64,000 nucleotides of DNA from Ariolimax columbianus. Lineage: Eukaryota > Mollusca > Gastropoda > Stylommatophora > Arionidae. Every line of letters starts with the position of its first letter. The stretch's first letter is position 1. Positions 9,739 through 20,780 of the stretch are shown piece after piece. A program made the translations under genes and the position numbers. The notes beneath the pieces were generated by a model, which ran no database searches, had not been told where the DNA came from, and worked only from the letters and a program-made list of their open reading frames with translations. The DNA lies in the NCBI GenBank assembly GCA_036924085.1, contig JAVGWX010000019.1, positions 21,180,293 through 21,244,292 of the forward strand. Reading direction: 5' to 3'.

Positions 9739-9990
9739 TTCCTTGTTCGTCTTCAGACCTCGAATTCAATTACTCTAACGAATGCAGCAGTTGACTTGAG
9801 GGTCCGAGCACTTCTGTACAGCTACTTGTGGAAGGACACTGGTTGTTGCCAAATACGACTTCTGGTCGGCATACGATGGGCAGGACTGCAAAATGTGTTC
9901 TGATGTCATGGGGGATATGCCGAGAAGATAGATGGCCAGCTAGAGTCGTTGCCTTGTGTTTTAAGTCAAGTCAGGTAATCCTCATACTCA
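9739..9990 (-). mobile_element. I-group LINE 3' end fragment D, unit 1 copy
   Basis: The plus strand starts CTTCCTTGTTCGTCTTCAGAC, the C2-type terminus. The minus-strand translation includes IWQQPVSFHK, then LYRSARTLKSTAAFVRVIE before the end, matching the C-terminus of C2 (WQQPVSFHEKLYGSLQSLES). A stop lies in HK*LYR. Similarity fades beyond about 9990. Confidence 0.65.
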
Positions 9991-10736
9991 ACCATTGTCT
10001 TTCGTGTTGATCGTCCACGGTAACGGTTGATGAGTCTCGGGCAGCGTGGAGGACAGACGGAGTAGAATCGAAATGTCTCAGCCAGGTGTTCCGCGGGAGA
10101 CTCCATTAGTGGTGAGGTCTTGTATTTCGTATAGTGTAAAGTGCAGAATCTGCAACAAAAGAAATATTATTTGTAAGATTCTGTGTTTACTTTAATCTTA
10201 GTCTTAGTAGACCTGTAATTCTACAAGGGAAGATGACCCTGTGGAGGTCTCAGCTGTGGTTTTAGCTGGATAAAAGAGGGGTGATGATTTCCTGCTTAGC
10301 GTGTTAGGCTCGAGCAGCTTATTATTCTGCTGTGTTAAGACAAGTGCCAAGAAGTTTGGTTAATAGATCTGCGAGTGCATCTTAAAAGACTCAAACACTA
10401 GACCAACTTGACCCGCAGCATGTTAGGCGCCATCTATGCTGCTCTTAACAAACCAACTAAGCATGGCCGGTGTTGTGCCATGTCACACAGTTAGTCGCCT
10501 CTTATGACATGCTCTATGTAGGGCAGTGGTGCTATTCTTGTCATTGCCATACCCACAGATCCAGAATCATTCGGGATGTTTACTGTAGTACGCCGCCCAT
10601 ACAGAGGGTTAGAGGACATATGTTGCTTATACAGAGAATACTAGTTGTTTTTGCTTGTGAATGCACATATCGACAAAGGGATATGTTGCTACTCAGATAT
10701 TAAGCTCGCAATATCGCTAGACCTATACACGAATAA
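9991..10736. other. Unassigned region, unit 1
   Basis: About 750 bp with no recognisable domain. It includes the word TTAGTCGCCTCTTATGACAT near 10489; AGTCGCC also appears near 20395 within another unassigned block. Nothing here supports a gene. Confidence 0.5.
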
Positions 10737-10737
10737 A

Positions 10738-10791
10738 CTTCTTCTTCTTCAACAAATTCACATTGATGTCTGACAGCGTACGTCGAAGAAG
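10738..10791 (+). mobile_element. Micro-LINE insertion (I-group 3' end), unit 1 remnant
   Basis: The plus strand reads AACAAATTCACATTGATG, then TCTGACAGCGTACGTCGAAG, matching the reverse complement of the LINE A 3' terminus at 17409-17460. The right-hand target duplication ATATCTTACT is at 10792-10801. The left one is gone because the 1,928-bp deletion of unit 1 ends at the CTT run here. See units 2 and 3 for the intact form. Confidence 0.7.
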
Positions 10792-11067
10792 ATATCTTAC
10801 TGTACCCATGTCATCAGCCCGACTCTGAGCTTTGCTATCCAACATGATATTGTACAATTCACATGTTTTAATGTCATTCATAGCATTTTACAGTCTCCAT
10901 GTCAACAGACCAACACCAAGCTGTAATGTCCTAATATCAAATCTTTCTTTCTAAATGTTAACAGACCTAATATCAAGCTGTAATGTACTACATAAAATTT
11001 TACTATCTAAATGTTAACAGACCGATGCTTTTCGCTAATATCCTACATATTATCTTACTGTCACCAT

Positions 11068-11326
11068 GGGGACGGTGTGGCCTAGTGGTTAAGTGGCACA
11101 GCTCAAAACCCGAAGGTGCTGGGTTCAATCCCCATCACAACACCGGCCGCTACCCCGGGGAAGCGAATCCTTAGAAAATGCAAGAGGAAGCAGACCCTTA
11201 CATAAAATGCATGCTGAAGTTGGAAGCATTTGGCCGACAGGCGCAAAATAAAAACCCAAGTACAATGTACACCACTTAGGGGATTAGAGAAATAAGGCGA
11301 ACTAAAAAAAAAACCCAAAAAAAACA
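11068..11326 (+). mobile_element. tRNA-derived SINE, unit 1 copy
   Basis: The 5' 77 bp resemble a tRNA with an RNA polymerase III A box TGGCCTAGTGG (11078-11088) and B box GGTTCAATCCC (11122-11132), 33 bp apart. A tRNA-unrelated body and an A-rich end follow. It is flanked by an 11-bp target duplication, ACTGTCACCAT, at 11057-11067 and 11327-11337, so it inserted into the satellite by target-primed reverse transcription. Which LINE mobilised it is unknown; its A-rich tail does not match the GAA-tailed LINEs here. Confidence 0.85.
11078..11132 (+). promoter_or_regulatory. Pol III internal promoter (A and B boxes) of SINE, unit 1
   Basis: The A box TGGCCTAGTGG and B box GGTTCAATCCC match the tRNA gene consensus with normal spacing. 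The tRNA head is otherwise not a convincing functional tRNA. Confidence 0.7.
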
Positions 11327-13699
11327 ACTGTCACCATTTCAACAGAATTACACTAAGCTTCAGTGTCCTATATATTATCTTAATGTCCTCATGTAACCAA
11401 CCGATTCTGAGATTTAATGCGATACATAGCATCTTACTGTCTACATATTAGCATACTATCTGAGTATCCCAACAGTAACATACACGAACAGTCACCTAAC
11501 TTTACTGTCCTGCATAGCATCTCACAATCCCTATGTTAACAAACCTACCTAAAAGCATTAGTGTGCTACATACTATTTTACTGACTCAACTTTAACAGAT
11601 CTAAACTGAGCTTGATGGTCCTATAAAGTATCTCACTGACGCCACTTTAACAGACCAACTCTGATTTTTAATCACATATATAGTATCTTAGTATCAGCAT
11701 GACAAAAGATGATGGCTAACACCGAGCTTTAAGGTCCTATGTAGTATCTTACTGTCTGTATATTAACAGATGGACACCAAGATAATTGTCCTGTAAAGTA
11801 TCATACTATCCCTATCTTAGCAGGCCAACAACAAGCTGTAATGTCCTACATAGTACATTACTAATTTGCATGTTAATAGCCGAACACCGAGCTTTTGGCA
11901 TAGATGACGTACATAGTTTCTTATTTAACATTTGTTAGCAGACAGACACTGAGTTTTATTCTCCTATGTAGTATTAAACTGTTTGCATGTTTACAAACCA
12001 TTCCCATTTGTTAATGTCCTACATGTAATCTTACTGTCCAGAAGTTAACATACTGACACAGAGCTTAAATGACCTACTTTTTATCTTTCTGTCTCAAAAA
12101 TAGCAGTCTGACACAAATCTTTAATGTCCTACCTATTGTTTTACTATCCACACGTTATAACAGAATGAAAGCAAGCTTCACTCTTTTACATAACATCAAA
12201 CTATCCACTTCTTAACAAACAGACAGTGAACTTTCATTTCCTACTTATTTTCTTAATATCCACATGTTAATATATACATCAACTGAGAAATAATGTTGTA
12301 TATATATTCTCACTATCCACATGAAAACAGACCAACCTCATGAATAGGTGTCCTACATAGTATAATTTTTCCCCCAGGTAAACAGACCAAAACTGAGCAG
12401 TAATGTCCTACACAGTATCTTACTCTCCGCTTGTTAACAGACCAACACCGATCTATAATGTCCTACATAGTATCTTACTATCTGCGTGTTAACAGAATGA
12501 CAGCTAGCATTACTTTCCCTCATAGTATTGTACTATCCACTTGTTAGCAAACGAACAGTGAGCTTTCATGTTTTACATATTTTCTTAATATTCAAATGTT
12601 AACACATAACAACCGGGATGTAAGGTTATATATACTATCTTTCCCCTTGATCAAACATCAACACTGAGCTGTAATGTCATGCATAATATCTTTCTAATCA
12701 TCATGTTTACAGACCAACACAGAGAACACATGTCCTACACAATATCTTACATTTCACATGTATTAACTGACCATCACTGAGCTTTTCTGTCCTATACAGT
12801 GTGTTACCTTCCATTTGTTAACAAACAGACACCAAGAATAAATGTCCTAAACAGCATCCTGCTGTCCCCATGTCAATAGACCAAGAAGGAGCTGTAATGT
12901 TCTAAATAAATTTTTACTATCAATACATTAACAAACCCACACTGAGCCTTATCGCCAAAATAAATGTATCTTCCTTTCCACAAAAAAGAGATGCAATAGA
13001 CTTAATAATGTTATCTGACTATCACCGTGCAAACAGAATGACACCGTGGTTCAATGTCCTTTATATTATCTTGATATTCACAGGACAAAAGAAGTAGACC
13101 GACAACAAACTCTACTGTCCCACATAGTAACTTACTTTTCACCTCTCAACAAACTGACCATGTCCGTTAATGTTGTACATATTATACTACTAGTCACATA
13201 TTAATAGATCCACAATCTGCTTCAATGCCCTACATTTTGTCTTTGAATCCCCATACCAGAAAAACACTTAGCTTTACTGTTATACACACTATCTTCCCAT
13301 CCACATGTTAACAGACCAGCACCAAGATTTGCTACCCTAAATATTATCTTACCATCCACATGTTAACAGACCAGCACCAAGATTTGATACCCTAAATATT
13401 ATTTTATTATCCACATCTTAACAGACCAGCACCGAGATTTGATACCCTACATATTATCTTACCACCCACATGTTAACAGACCAGCACCAAGATTTGATAT
13501 CCTAAATATTATCTTACAATCCATTTGATAACTGACCAATACTAAGATTGGATACCTTACATATTACTTTACTATCCACATGGCAACAGATGTAGACCGT
13601 CATGTAACTTTACAGTCTTACGTAATACCTACAATCCATAAATTAACAGACCAACACCAAAATGTATGTTCTACATAGCCTTTTTACTTTCACCGTGTT

Positions 13700-13875
13700 T
13701 TAGTGAAATGAGATACCAAAGGATGAAGAGCTGAGGCAAAAGCTATGGTGCAGCCACTATGTCTTGGTAAAGATTATGGACTGCATCATGATTATTGGCC
13801 TGCAGATAAAACATGACCAAATGATCCTGAACGCAAAGAGGAAAGAAGAATTTTCGCACGCTAGAGGACTAAAAT
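13700..13875. other. Non-satellite island in the satellite, unit 1
   Basis: About 175 bp (starting near TTTTAGTGAAATGAG and ending near GCACGCTAGAGG) with no 55-bp periodicity, flanked on both sides by satellite. No terminal repeats or tail are visible. It is an insertion or a rearranged remnant of unknown origin. Confidence 0.5.
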
Positions 13876-14104
13876 TGAGTTTTAATTTCCCACATATTAT
13901 CTCTTTATCTACATATTAACAGATAGACACTAAGTTTTAATGGTGTACATATTATCTTACTATGCACATGTTAGGAGTCAGATACTGAGCTTTAATTTCT
14001 TACATAAGGTCTTACTATTTACAAATCGACAGATGCAAAGCAACTTGGAGAATTACTGTCTTGAAAATATCTTACTATCCACATGTTAGTAGACTAACAC
14101 TCAG

Positions 14105-14510
14105 CTTTAATGTCCTACATAGTATCTCACTATCAACAAATTAGCAGATTGACACCAAGTTTTAATCTTAGACATGATATTTTACTATTCACATGTTAGC
14201 ACACCAACCGTAAGCTTGTTAGCAGTCTAACGCAGAGCTTTTATGTCCTACATAGTATCTCAGTATCAACATATTAGCAGATTGACACCAAGCTTTAATC
14301 CTCTATATGATATTTTACTATTCACATGTTAGCACACCAACCGCAAGCTTGTTAGCAGTCTAACGCAGAGCTTTTATGTCCTACATAGTATCTCAGTATC
14401 AACATATTAGCAGATTGACACCAAGCTTTAATCCTGTATATGATATTTTACTATTCACATGTTAGCACACCAACCGCAAGCTTCTTAGCAGTCTAACGCA
14501 GAGCTTTAAT
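14105..14510. repeat. 133-bp higher-order repeat sub-array, three copies, unit 1
   Basis: The motif AGCAGTCTAACGCAGAGC recurs at 14222, 14355 and about 14488, a 133-bp period made of about 2.4 diverged 55-bp monomers. Copies are much more alike than neighbouring monomers, showing recent local amplification. Confidence 0.85.
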
Positions 14511-16554
14511 GTCCTACATAGTTTCTCACTATCAACATTTTAACAGACTGACATAAATCTTTAATCTTCTACACAGTATCTTACTATCCACATGTTAACA
14601 CACACACGGCAATATTTACGTTCGTACATATAATCATACTGAACACATGTTAACCATAATAGCATTATCAACTCTCAAACCCTTCGACGGTTTGCACACA
14701 CTGGCATTTTCAAACAAGCTAAACTCATACTGTGTATGTATTTGCTTAATGGCTGAATCAACAACAACAGAACCAAACAAAGGTGTTTTGCAATCAATTC
14801 TAGAGCTGCATTTATAATGTCAGTAGGAACAGTACGTAATAAGTAGTTTTGGAAATCTGTCAATACTGTAGGGTTTTACACAGTTGTACACACACGCACA
14901 CACAAACGTGAAGAAATATTTGCATTCGTACAAAAAATGTATGTTTAAAATAATAATATATGTATTACTACCATGCTTTTAATTTGGTGTATGTTAATAG
15001 GGCCAGTATTCTAATATATCATATATACAAAGAGTGACAGCAAAGAGCAATTGTATCAATAGCTGGGCTTTAGGAATGTGTACTTTAATGTATGTTTGTT
15101 TACATTCGTTAATATGGCAACTTATGCGTCTTATGAAATAAACAAGAAACAAACCTCACACTGGAATAAGGTTCAATTTAATGTTTACGTATTTCTTATG
15201 CCACATTATGAATAGTATGTCCTAATATATTCAGCAAGAAGTAAACATGCAAGATTCCATATGGCTAGTGTTATTAAAATGATGGTAATGGGTGTGCTGT
15301 TCTAAAAAAATGTACAGTTTAAAATTTGGATATGCACAATGAGATTATCAGTCTACAGATGGTATTTTAGAGAAATTTATAACAAAAAAGTCTACATACA
15401 TTTTCTTCCATATCTTTAAATCCAAGCTTGAACAATTTAAAAGTAGCACACACGGAATATAAGCACGCTTAACCATAAATAACTTTCAGCACAGGATCTT
15501 TGATTAGCTAGAAAACAGTTTCACGTCCTAGTAGTGAACTGTATTTACACGGACAATGATTACTTCGTCATAAGGGCAATGTATTCAAAAGAAAGGGATG
15601 TAATAAATGCACTCCAATAATATACATCATTTAATAATTACATGAAAATAAAGCAAATACTTATAATAGTTAAGGTTGCGTTTAATGGAGCATACCATTC
15701 GAAATTTACCTTTTTGGAAATTTCTAACATTTATTTGCATTTTATGAATTTTATTAAATTCATTTTAAAAACAATATGCGAGTCGCTGTTACCACAACAG
15801 AGCTAACTTAAACAGGCATCAGCATATATGCTAACTCTAACCTTACTATTAACAGCTACAGGAGCAGCCAGTGTTGTCTTCTGCCAGTTACTTGTCTAGT
15901 TCGCTCCATGACTTCGACGCCGGTCAAGGTTCAAGGTTCAGCTCTTGTGATAAGCACGGCTTTGCTGTCACAATCGTCGCCGACGAGCGCCCGGGGTCGC
16001 GAGCTGTTCCTCCCCATATGTCGTGCACGAGGACGACAACAAGCGTGAGAAATTTGGTCGGGTGGATAATTAACACATATCGCCTTCAGTGTACAGATGC
16101 CAATGTACACGTCCATGTGGTTCTGGTGTAGGGCCATAGCTCACTCGTTCTAAGGTTTGTAACCTGGATAAAGAGGGGAGACGCCCAAGCCAGAACCTCT
16201 CACGCAAATTTTTTATGATGGGATAACTCTTAATTATATATTTTTTGTATTTGTTTGGTTATGTCCCCTGCTAGGTTTAAAGAAACACTGAATGTCAACA
16301 ACATCGGCAACGAAGATGGCACACGACATAAAACTACACCCCCTCCCACGCCTTCTAACGACACAAGTTGATAGAAGATGATGATGATGATAATCATGAC
16401 AATAATAAAAACAAAACATTGGTCATTGACCTACAATAGAACAATTAGATAGATGTTTAAGCATACAACCATTAAGGAATGATTATTCCGTGAGATAAGC
16501 AGAAGAAAAAGTGTGATTAATGTTATTAGAGGAAATATAAGACCACACTATATG

Positions 16555-16660
16555 TACATGTAGAGCGTAGGATACAACGTTGGTAGAGTGGCTGCTTCTT
16601 TCCGACTGCAATTTGTTCCAGCCAACCCAGCTGTAAACGAGTACCCGATTTACTGTAAGG
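16555..16660 (+). mobile_element. Possible degenerate tRNA-SINE relic, unit 1
   Basis: TGGTAGAGTGG (about 16591-16601) fits an A box and is followed by a poor B-box candidate and by CCAGCTGTAAACGAGTACCC, similar to a body sequence I associate with invertebrate tRNA SINEs. No target duplication was found. Tentative. Confidence 0.3.
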
Positions 16661-17302
16661 AGAAATGATAGAGGAACAGGAATTGGTTTTCACAAAACCT
16701 GAAGTTTTTGATTTGATCAGAGGTTTCAATTTCTGGATTCTGTAACGAAGACTTGCCCTTTTCTACCACAGACCGTTGTCCTTTGTACGGTATCATGTCG
16801 TATTGACCAGTTCATAGATTCGCGTGTGTATCAGAACAATGAAGATTCTAGTACCTTATCCCTGGCGGTAATAAAATAAATGTATATATCAGTGATATTG
16901 TAAGCCAAGACATAGAGGAAGGGAACTGGCTACCCCCATCTGATAAAAGCTGAAACCTCTTATAGAGAAGTTTCTACCACAGCATCCCCGACTACAGTAT
17001 ATTTGTAATACTTGATGTATCCTTGAATGTAAACAGCAAGTTGGCTGTGTTTGTATTCTGACATTCTCTCCTTAACATAATCAAAAGTTTGTTGGGCGGA
17101 TTGTCGCTGCGGTTGGCACGTTCTCAATGCATGTTTTTGTTCATGAGCTTCACTCCCTTTTGTATTTTGTGTTGGCCTTTAACTGGTAGTGGGCGGGGTA
17201 CATTGGAATGTCTTATATGATCACAGCAGTTCATATTTATCACACATTAGTTGGTAGTCAGCATTGATTGTTGAGAGTACAGAGAAACAAGAAGACCAAA
17301 GT

Positions 17303-17325
17303 AGAGAGAGAGAAAGAGAGAGAGG
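17303..17325. repeat. GA microsatellite, unit 1
   Basis: Near-perfect AG dinucleotide run with one AAAG interruption, present at the same place in all units. Confidence 0.8.
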
Positions 17326-17408
17326 ATGAAGAACAGATATAGAGATAGAAATATGTATATTGTTAGATGACTGTTAATTTGTGCAGGTGTTAAAAACAAT
17401 TCGAGATA

Positions 17409-18510
17409 AATCTTCTTCTTCGTACACTGTCAGACGTTAACTTGAATTTGTTCGAAGAAAGCAGCTGTCATCCTGAGGCTGTCGACACTGCCATAGAGCT
17501 TGTCTAGTGCTGCCACTGGTGATGGCCACATCTGCTCTCTCTGGTCCTCGTATGTCGGGCAGTTTTGCAGCAAATGCTCAGCGGCCCTTTTCCCTGTACC
17601 ACACGAGCATTCGCCAGTGCCCCTATCTTAAATTTGTTGAATAGATGGTACCTCAGTCTGTTGTGGCCTGTTCGGAGTCTGAAGACCACGACCTGCTCTC
17701 TTCTGTTCAACTGATAGTAGGCATCATTTTTTTGTGTAGCCAGTATGCTCTGTTTTCCATTTGGCCATGTATCTGGCCCTAATAAACCTTTTTGACTCTT
17801 CGTAGGCCACACTAGAATCTGGTTGTGGTAACCCTGCACCTTCTTTAACCAGTCTGTCTGCTTCCTCGTTGCCTTGAATGTTACAGTGGGATGGAACCCT
17901 CTGTACCACTACTCTTTTTGGTGCGGACTGCTAGCATAGTTGACAGAGTACTTCTCTTAAATCATTAAGTTCTGTATTATTCTGGCTTTTTAGTGGTGTA
18001 ACCACGGACAGGGCTTCTGTAAACAGGACTATCTGGCTTTCACTACTTTCCCCTGTTCAGCATTGCTTATACTGCAGCCTTCCATGACTCTGCCTCTGCT
18101 CTGAAATTGCTTGAGAATTTTCCAGTTGCCACCTACAGTGTTATTTTTCTACCGTTTGTTAGGGTCAGGAATACCCCTCACCCTCCCTTCTGTGTTGTGT
18201 TTATTACAGAACCGTCGGTGTATGCATTGGTCCAGTACATGCTTGGGTAGTTTTTTGCTATGTACTTCAGGGTTATGTCTCCTCTTTCTTTTTCAGTCTG
18301 GCTGCTGTTCTTTCCAATGCCTGGTATATTTTCTACCACCTCTGGAACGATATGCTGCTTCCAGGTGAGTTTGCGTACAGTAGGGATGGGCTTTGGTGTT
18401 GTTTTGGTGTTCATAGGGTCGTCGTTCATCTTTGCTTTGGCTATTTCTGCAAAGTTTCTCCGCTTTAGTCTTCGTTTTCCAAATCTATTTAGTCTCTGCT
18501 GCATTGGATG
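17409..18510 (-). pseudogene. LINE A RNase H and C-terminal region, unit 1 copy
   Basis: The frame 18504-18178 ends with NAYTDGSVINTTQKGG, the first RNase H catalytic Asp. The central part (18180-17910) is scrambled by frameshifts, with Glu-containing FRAEAESWK-type sequence near 18100. VVQRVPSHCNIQGNEEADRL (17915-17850) holds the HC and last Asp motifs. The C-terminal frame reads YQLNRREQVVVFRLRTGHNR, then LRYHLFNKFKIG (17730-17630). Domain order is that of I-group elements. Confidence 0.8.
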
Positions 18511-18549
18511 ATCTGTCAGTATTTTTAGTTTCTCTCCTTGCTGCTAGGC

Positions 18550-19452
18550 TCAGCTGTCCTTTCTATCGGTCATGAATTGCAGATTTGTAATATTTTCAAG
18601 TTCTACAATTGACTTCATGCCTCCTATTATAACTCTCATGGCTTGGTTTTGAAGTTTTCTGATTTTATCAAAGTTCGCCTTTGCTGCTGTTGCCCATGCC
18701 GCAATGCCATACTCGAGAACTGGTCTCACTATACCAGTGTACAGTTTCTTCAGTATTCTTTCGTCTACACCCCAGCTTGTGCCAGCAAGTTTCCTCATGA
18801 TTGCCATTCTTTGTCTTGCTCTCATTCCGTTTCTCTCGATCTGACTTTTCCATGTCATGCGCCGATCAAATGTAACGCCCAAGTAGTTTGGGTTGTCGTT
18901 TAGCCGCAGGTATTTGCCGTTAAGACTTATTTTGGTGTTCTGTGGTTTATTTGAAAGGGAGAATATCATACATGTTGTTTTTTCTTCATTTACTTTGACC
19001 CATTTACTTTGACCAGCCATGATTTCGCCCACTACTCCAGCGATGTTATGGCCTGAAACATCCGATTGTTTGCTATGGTGAGTTTTTTTTCAGAGGTCCA
19101 CAAAGCCAGATCGTCTGCAAACATGGAGCTGTGGACTCTTCTTGATATATTCTCTATTATGTTGTTTAAATACACCAGAAAAAGTGTGGGTGACAGTACT
19201 CCCCCTAGGGTACTCATTGATCAAGTGTCACATTTTTGCTCATCTTCCCTTGTACTTGAACTCTGGCTGTTCTGTTTTTGAGGTAGTGGCTGATAAATTT
19301 GTACATTTTTCCAGATACTTCACATCTTCGTAGCTTGACTTTGAGTTCCTCTTTCCCCACCTTGTCAAATGCCTTGTCTAGATCAACCCAAACCGCTACT
19401 GTGTGCTTTTTCTCCTTGTAAGCATCCTCTATTTCCTGCGCTTTAAGGGTGA
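18550..19452 (-). pseudogene. LINE A reverse transcriptase region, unit 1 copy
   Basis: VWVDLDKAFDKVGKEELKVK (about 19400-19340) carries motif A, then GGVLSPTLFLVYLNNIIENI and motif C FADDLALWTSEKKL (19217-19032). The next 160-codon frame (19032-18550) reads KVNEEKTTCMIFSLSNKP, YLGVTFDRRMTWKSQIE and GIVRPVLEYGIAAWATA, the thumb and post-RT region. The frame changes at 19032, and an ATG/TGA-rich stretch follows VTLDQ. The catalytic FADD is intact, but the protein is not continuous. Confidence 0.85.
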
Positions 19453-19454
19453 TC

Positions 19455-20279
19455 TTCCTCTTCTTCGTCTTCTTCTTCTTACGCTGTCAGACGTCGACCT
19501 TTATTTTTTCGAAAAAAAGCAGCGGTCATCCTGAGGCTGTCGACACTGCCATAGAGCTTGTCTAGTGCTGCCACTGGTGATGGCCACATCTGCTCTCTCT
19601 GATCCTCGTATGTCGGGCAGTTTAGCAGCAAATGCTCAGCGGTCCTTTTCCCTGTACCACACGAGCATTCGCCAGTGCCCCGTCTTCAATTTGTTGAATA
19701 GGTGGTACCTCCGTCTATTGTGGCCAGTCTGAAGACCACGACCTGCTCTCTTCTGTTCAACTGGTAATAGACATCGTTTTTTGTGTAGCCAATATGTTCT
19801 GTTTCCCATTTGGTCCTGTATCTAGCTATAATAAGCCGTTTTGACTCTTCGTATGTCATACTGGTATCTGGTTGTGGTAGTCTTGCACCCTCTTTTGCCA
19901 GTCTGTCTGCATCCATATACCTGTACATTTTTATAGATACTTCAATTCTTCGTAGCTTGACTTTATGTCCCTCTTTCCCCACCTTGTCAAATGCCTTCTC
20001 TAGATCCACCCAAACCGCCACTGTATGCTTTTTCTCCTGGTAAGCATCGTCTATTTCCTGCGCTATGAGAGTGATCTGATCCTCAGTGGATCTGTGTTGT
20101 CTAAATCCTGCTTTCTGTGGAATTAATATGTGTTTTTCTTCCAAGTACCACATCAGTCTGGTGTTTATCATACGCTCCATCAGTTTACCTACACACCTCA
20201 GTAGACTGATAGGCCTGTATCCATTTGGATCTGTTCTATCTTTTTCTTTCTTTGGTACTGGTATTCGAGGTAAATGATT
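19455..20279 (-). mobile_element. I-group LINE B, unit 1 copy, internally deleted
   Basis: Same family as LINE A. The 3' terminus is GTCTGACAGCGTAAGAAGAA with a GAA tail (CTT run at 19455-19482 on the plus strand). From about 19915 it jumps directly from the RNase H end (DADRLAKEG) to the RT N-terminal half (RRIEVSIKMYRYM and upstream), so RT motifs B and C and most of RNase H are missing. It reaches further 5' than A, to PRIPVPKKEKDRTDPNG at 20279, where it is truncated. Confidence 0.85.
19686..20180 (-). pseudogene. LINE B chimeric RT/RNase H open frame, unit 1 copy (164 codons)
   Basis: The frame opens ERMINTRLMWYLEEKHILIP, continues QKAGFRQHRSTEDQITLI (RT fingers) and VAVWVDLEKAFDKV (motif A), then after KMYRYM passes without a break into DADRLAKEGARLPQPDTSM (RNase H end) and YQLNRREQVVVFRL. 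The in-frame fusion is made by the internal deletion, not by domain architecture. It cannot be a working enzyme because the FADD motif is absent. Confidence 0.75.
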
Positions 20280-20780
20280 TTAACATGAAAAGGAAAAGGT
20301 AATCCTTTCGCAATCATTGATGTCGAGGTTGAAGTGTTAGAGACTTCACTGTACTAGGCCTCAGCTTTTTATGAGGTGGGGTGGCCAACTCCCGTAGTCG
20401 CCACATTTCCTTCAATGACATTTAGCGACGTACATGTTTAGTTATTAATGAGAATATCATTTGACAGAGTTGAGAGTAAGTAAACCCGATTAGAAATGTG
20501 AATGAGTTTCTACAACTACATGAAAATGGTTAGAGTTAGTGTGTGACTTTATCTATGCCGAGATAGCATTTCTTGATATCATTCCTCCTGCATAGTTTTT
20601 AAGAATGAAATAGCCGATATCCTGACTTCAAAAGCCATAACAGCATGTTGTTGTTATTGTTGTTGTATTTATTGTTTTTGTAGAATGCCCGTAATATGTA
20701 AGATTAATTTTTGGTGCGTCCTGTAAAAGACGTTAAGTGGCGGGCTGCAACAGGATGTAAGAATAGCCTTGAGAGTTTGA
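20280..20780. other. Unassigned spacer, unit 1
   Basis: About 500 bp with no recognisable domain. It includes a G+C-richer stretch GGTGGGGTGGCCAACTCCCG (near 20379) and a TTG-rich run at 20646-20680. No terminal repeats seen. Confidence 0.5.

Larger units (their letters stand above)
10802..14640. repeat. Degenerate 55-bp satellite array, unit 1
   Basis: Recurring monomer with the order GTCCTACATAGTATCTTACT, ATCCACATGTTAACAGACCA, ACACCGAGCTTTAAT, about 55 bp in all; for example, CCACATG starts at 13301 and again at 13356. Most monomers are diverged, with local homogeneous patches at 13299-13500 and 14100-14500. The array is interrupted by a SINE (11068-11326) and a non-satellite island (13700-13875). 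It lacks the 5' 1.2 kb of the array seen in units 2 and 3. Confidence 0.9.
14641..17408. other. Unassigned AT-rich region, unit 1 (about 2.8 kb)
   Basis: Contains no recognisable protein domain. Small landmarks are a short CA-rich run at 14880-14905, a GAT-rich run at 16377-16395, a possible SINE relic at 16555-16660 and a GA microsatellite at 17303-17325. The 15870-16140 stretch is locally G+C-rich with an 86-codon open frame but no motif; I do not call it a gene. Confidence 0.6.
17409..19452 (-). mobile_element. I-group LINE A, unit 1 copy, 5' truncated
   Basis: Minus-strand order is the end of RT motif A (VWVDLDKAFDKV, about 19400), RT palm, thumb, linker, RNase H, C-terminal region and the terminus GTCTGACAGTGTACGAAG with a GAAGAAGA tail at 17409-17421. 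The 5' end is cut at about 19452, where it abuts the CTT tail of LINE B, 2,058 bp from the equivalent point in A. Many stops and frameshifts are present. Confidence 0.85.

Noticed and set aside
11068..11145. Possible functional tRNA gene
   Set aside because: A and B boxes are good, but the stems do not fold convincingly and the sequence continues into a SINE body with A-rich tail and target duplications.
14880..14905. CA-rich run as telomere-like or Z-DNA signal
   Set aside because: Too short and imperfect; no telomeric TTAGGG-type repeats are present.
15871..16131. 86-codon plus-strand frame kept in three units
   Set aside because: No recognisable domain, and conservation is no higher than surrounding non-coding sequence in this recent duplication.
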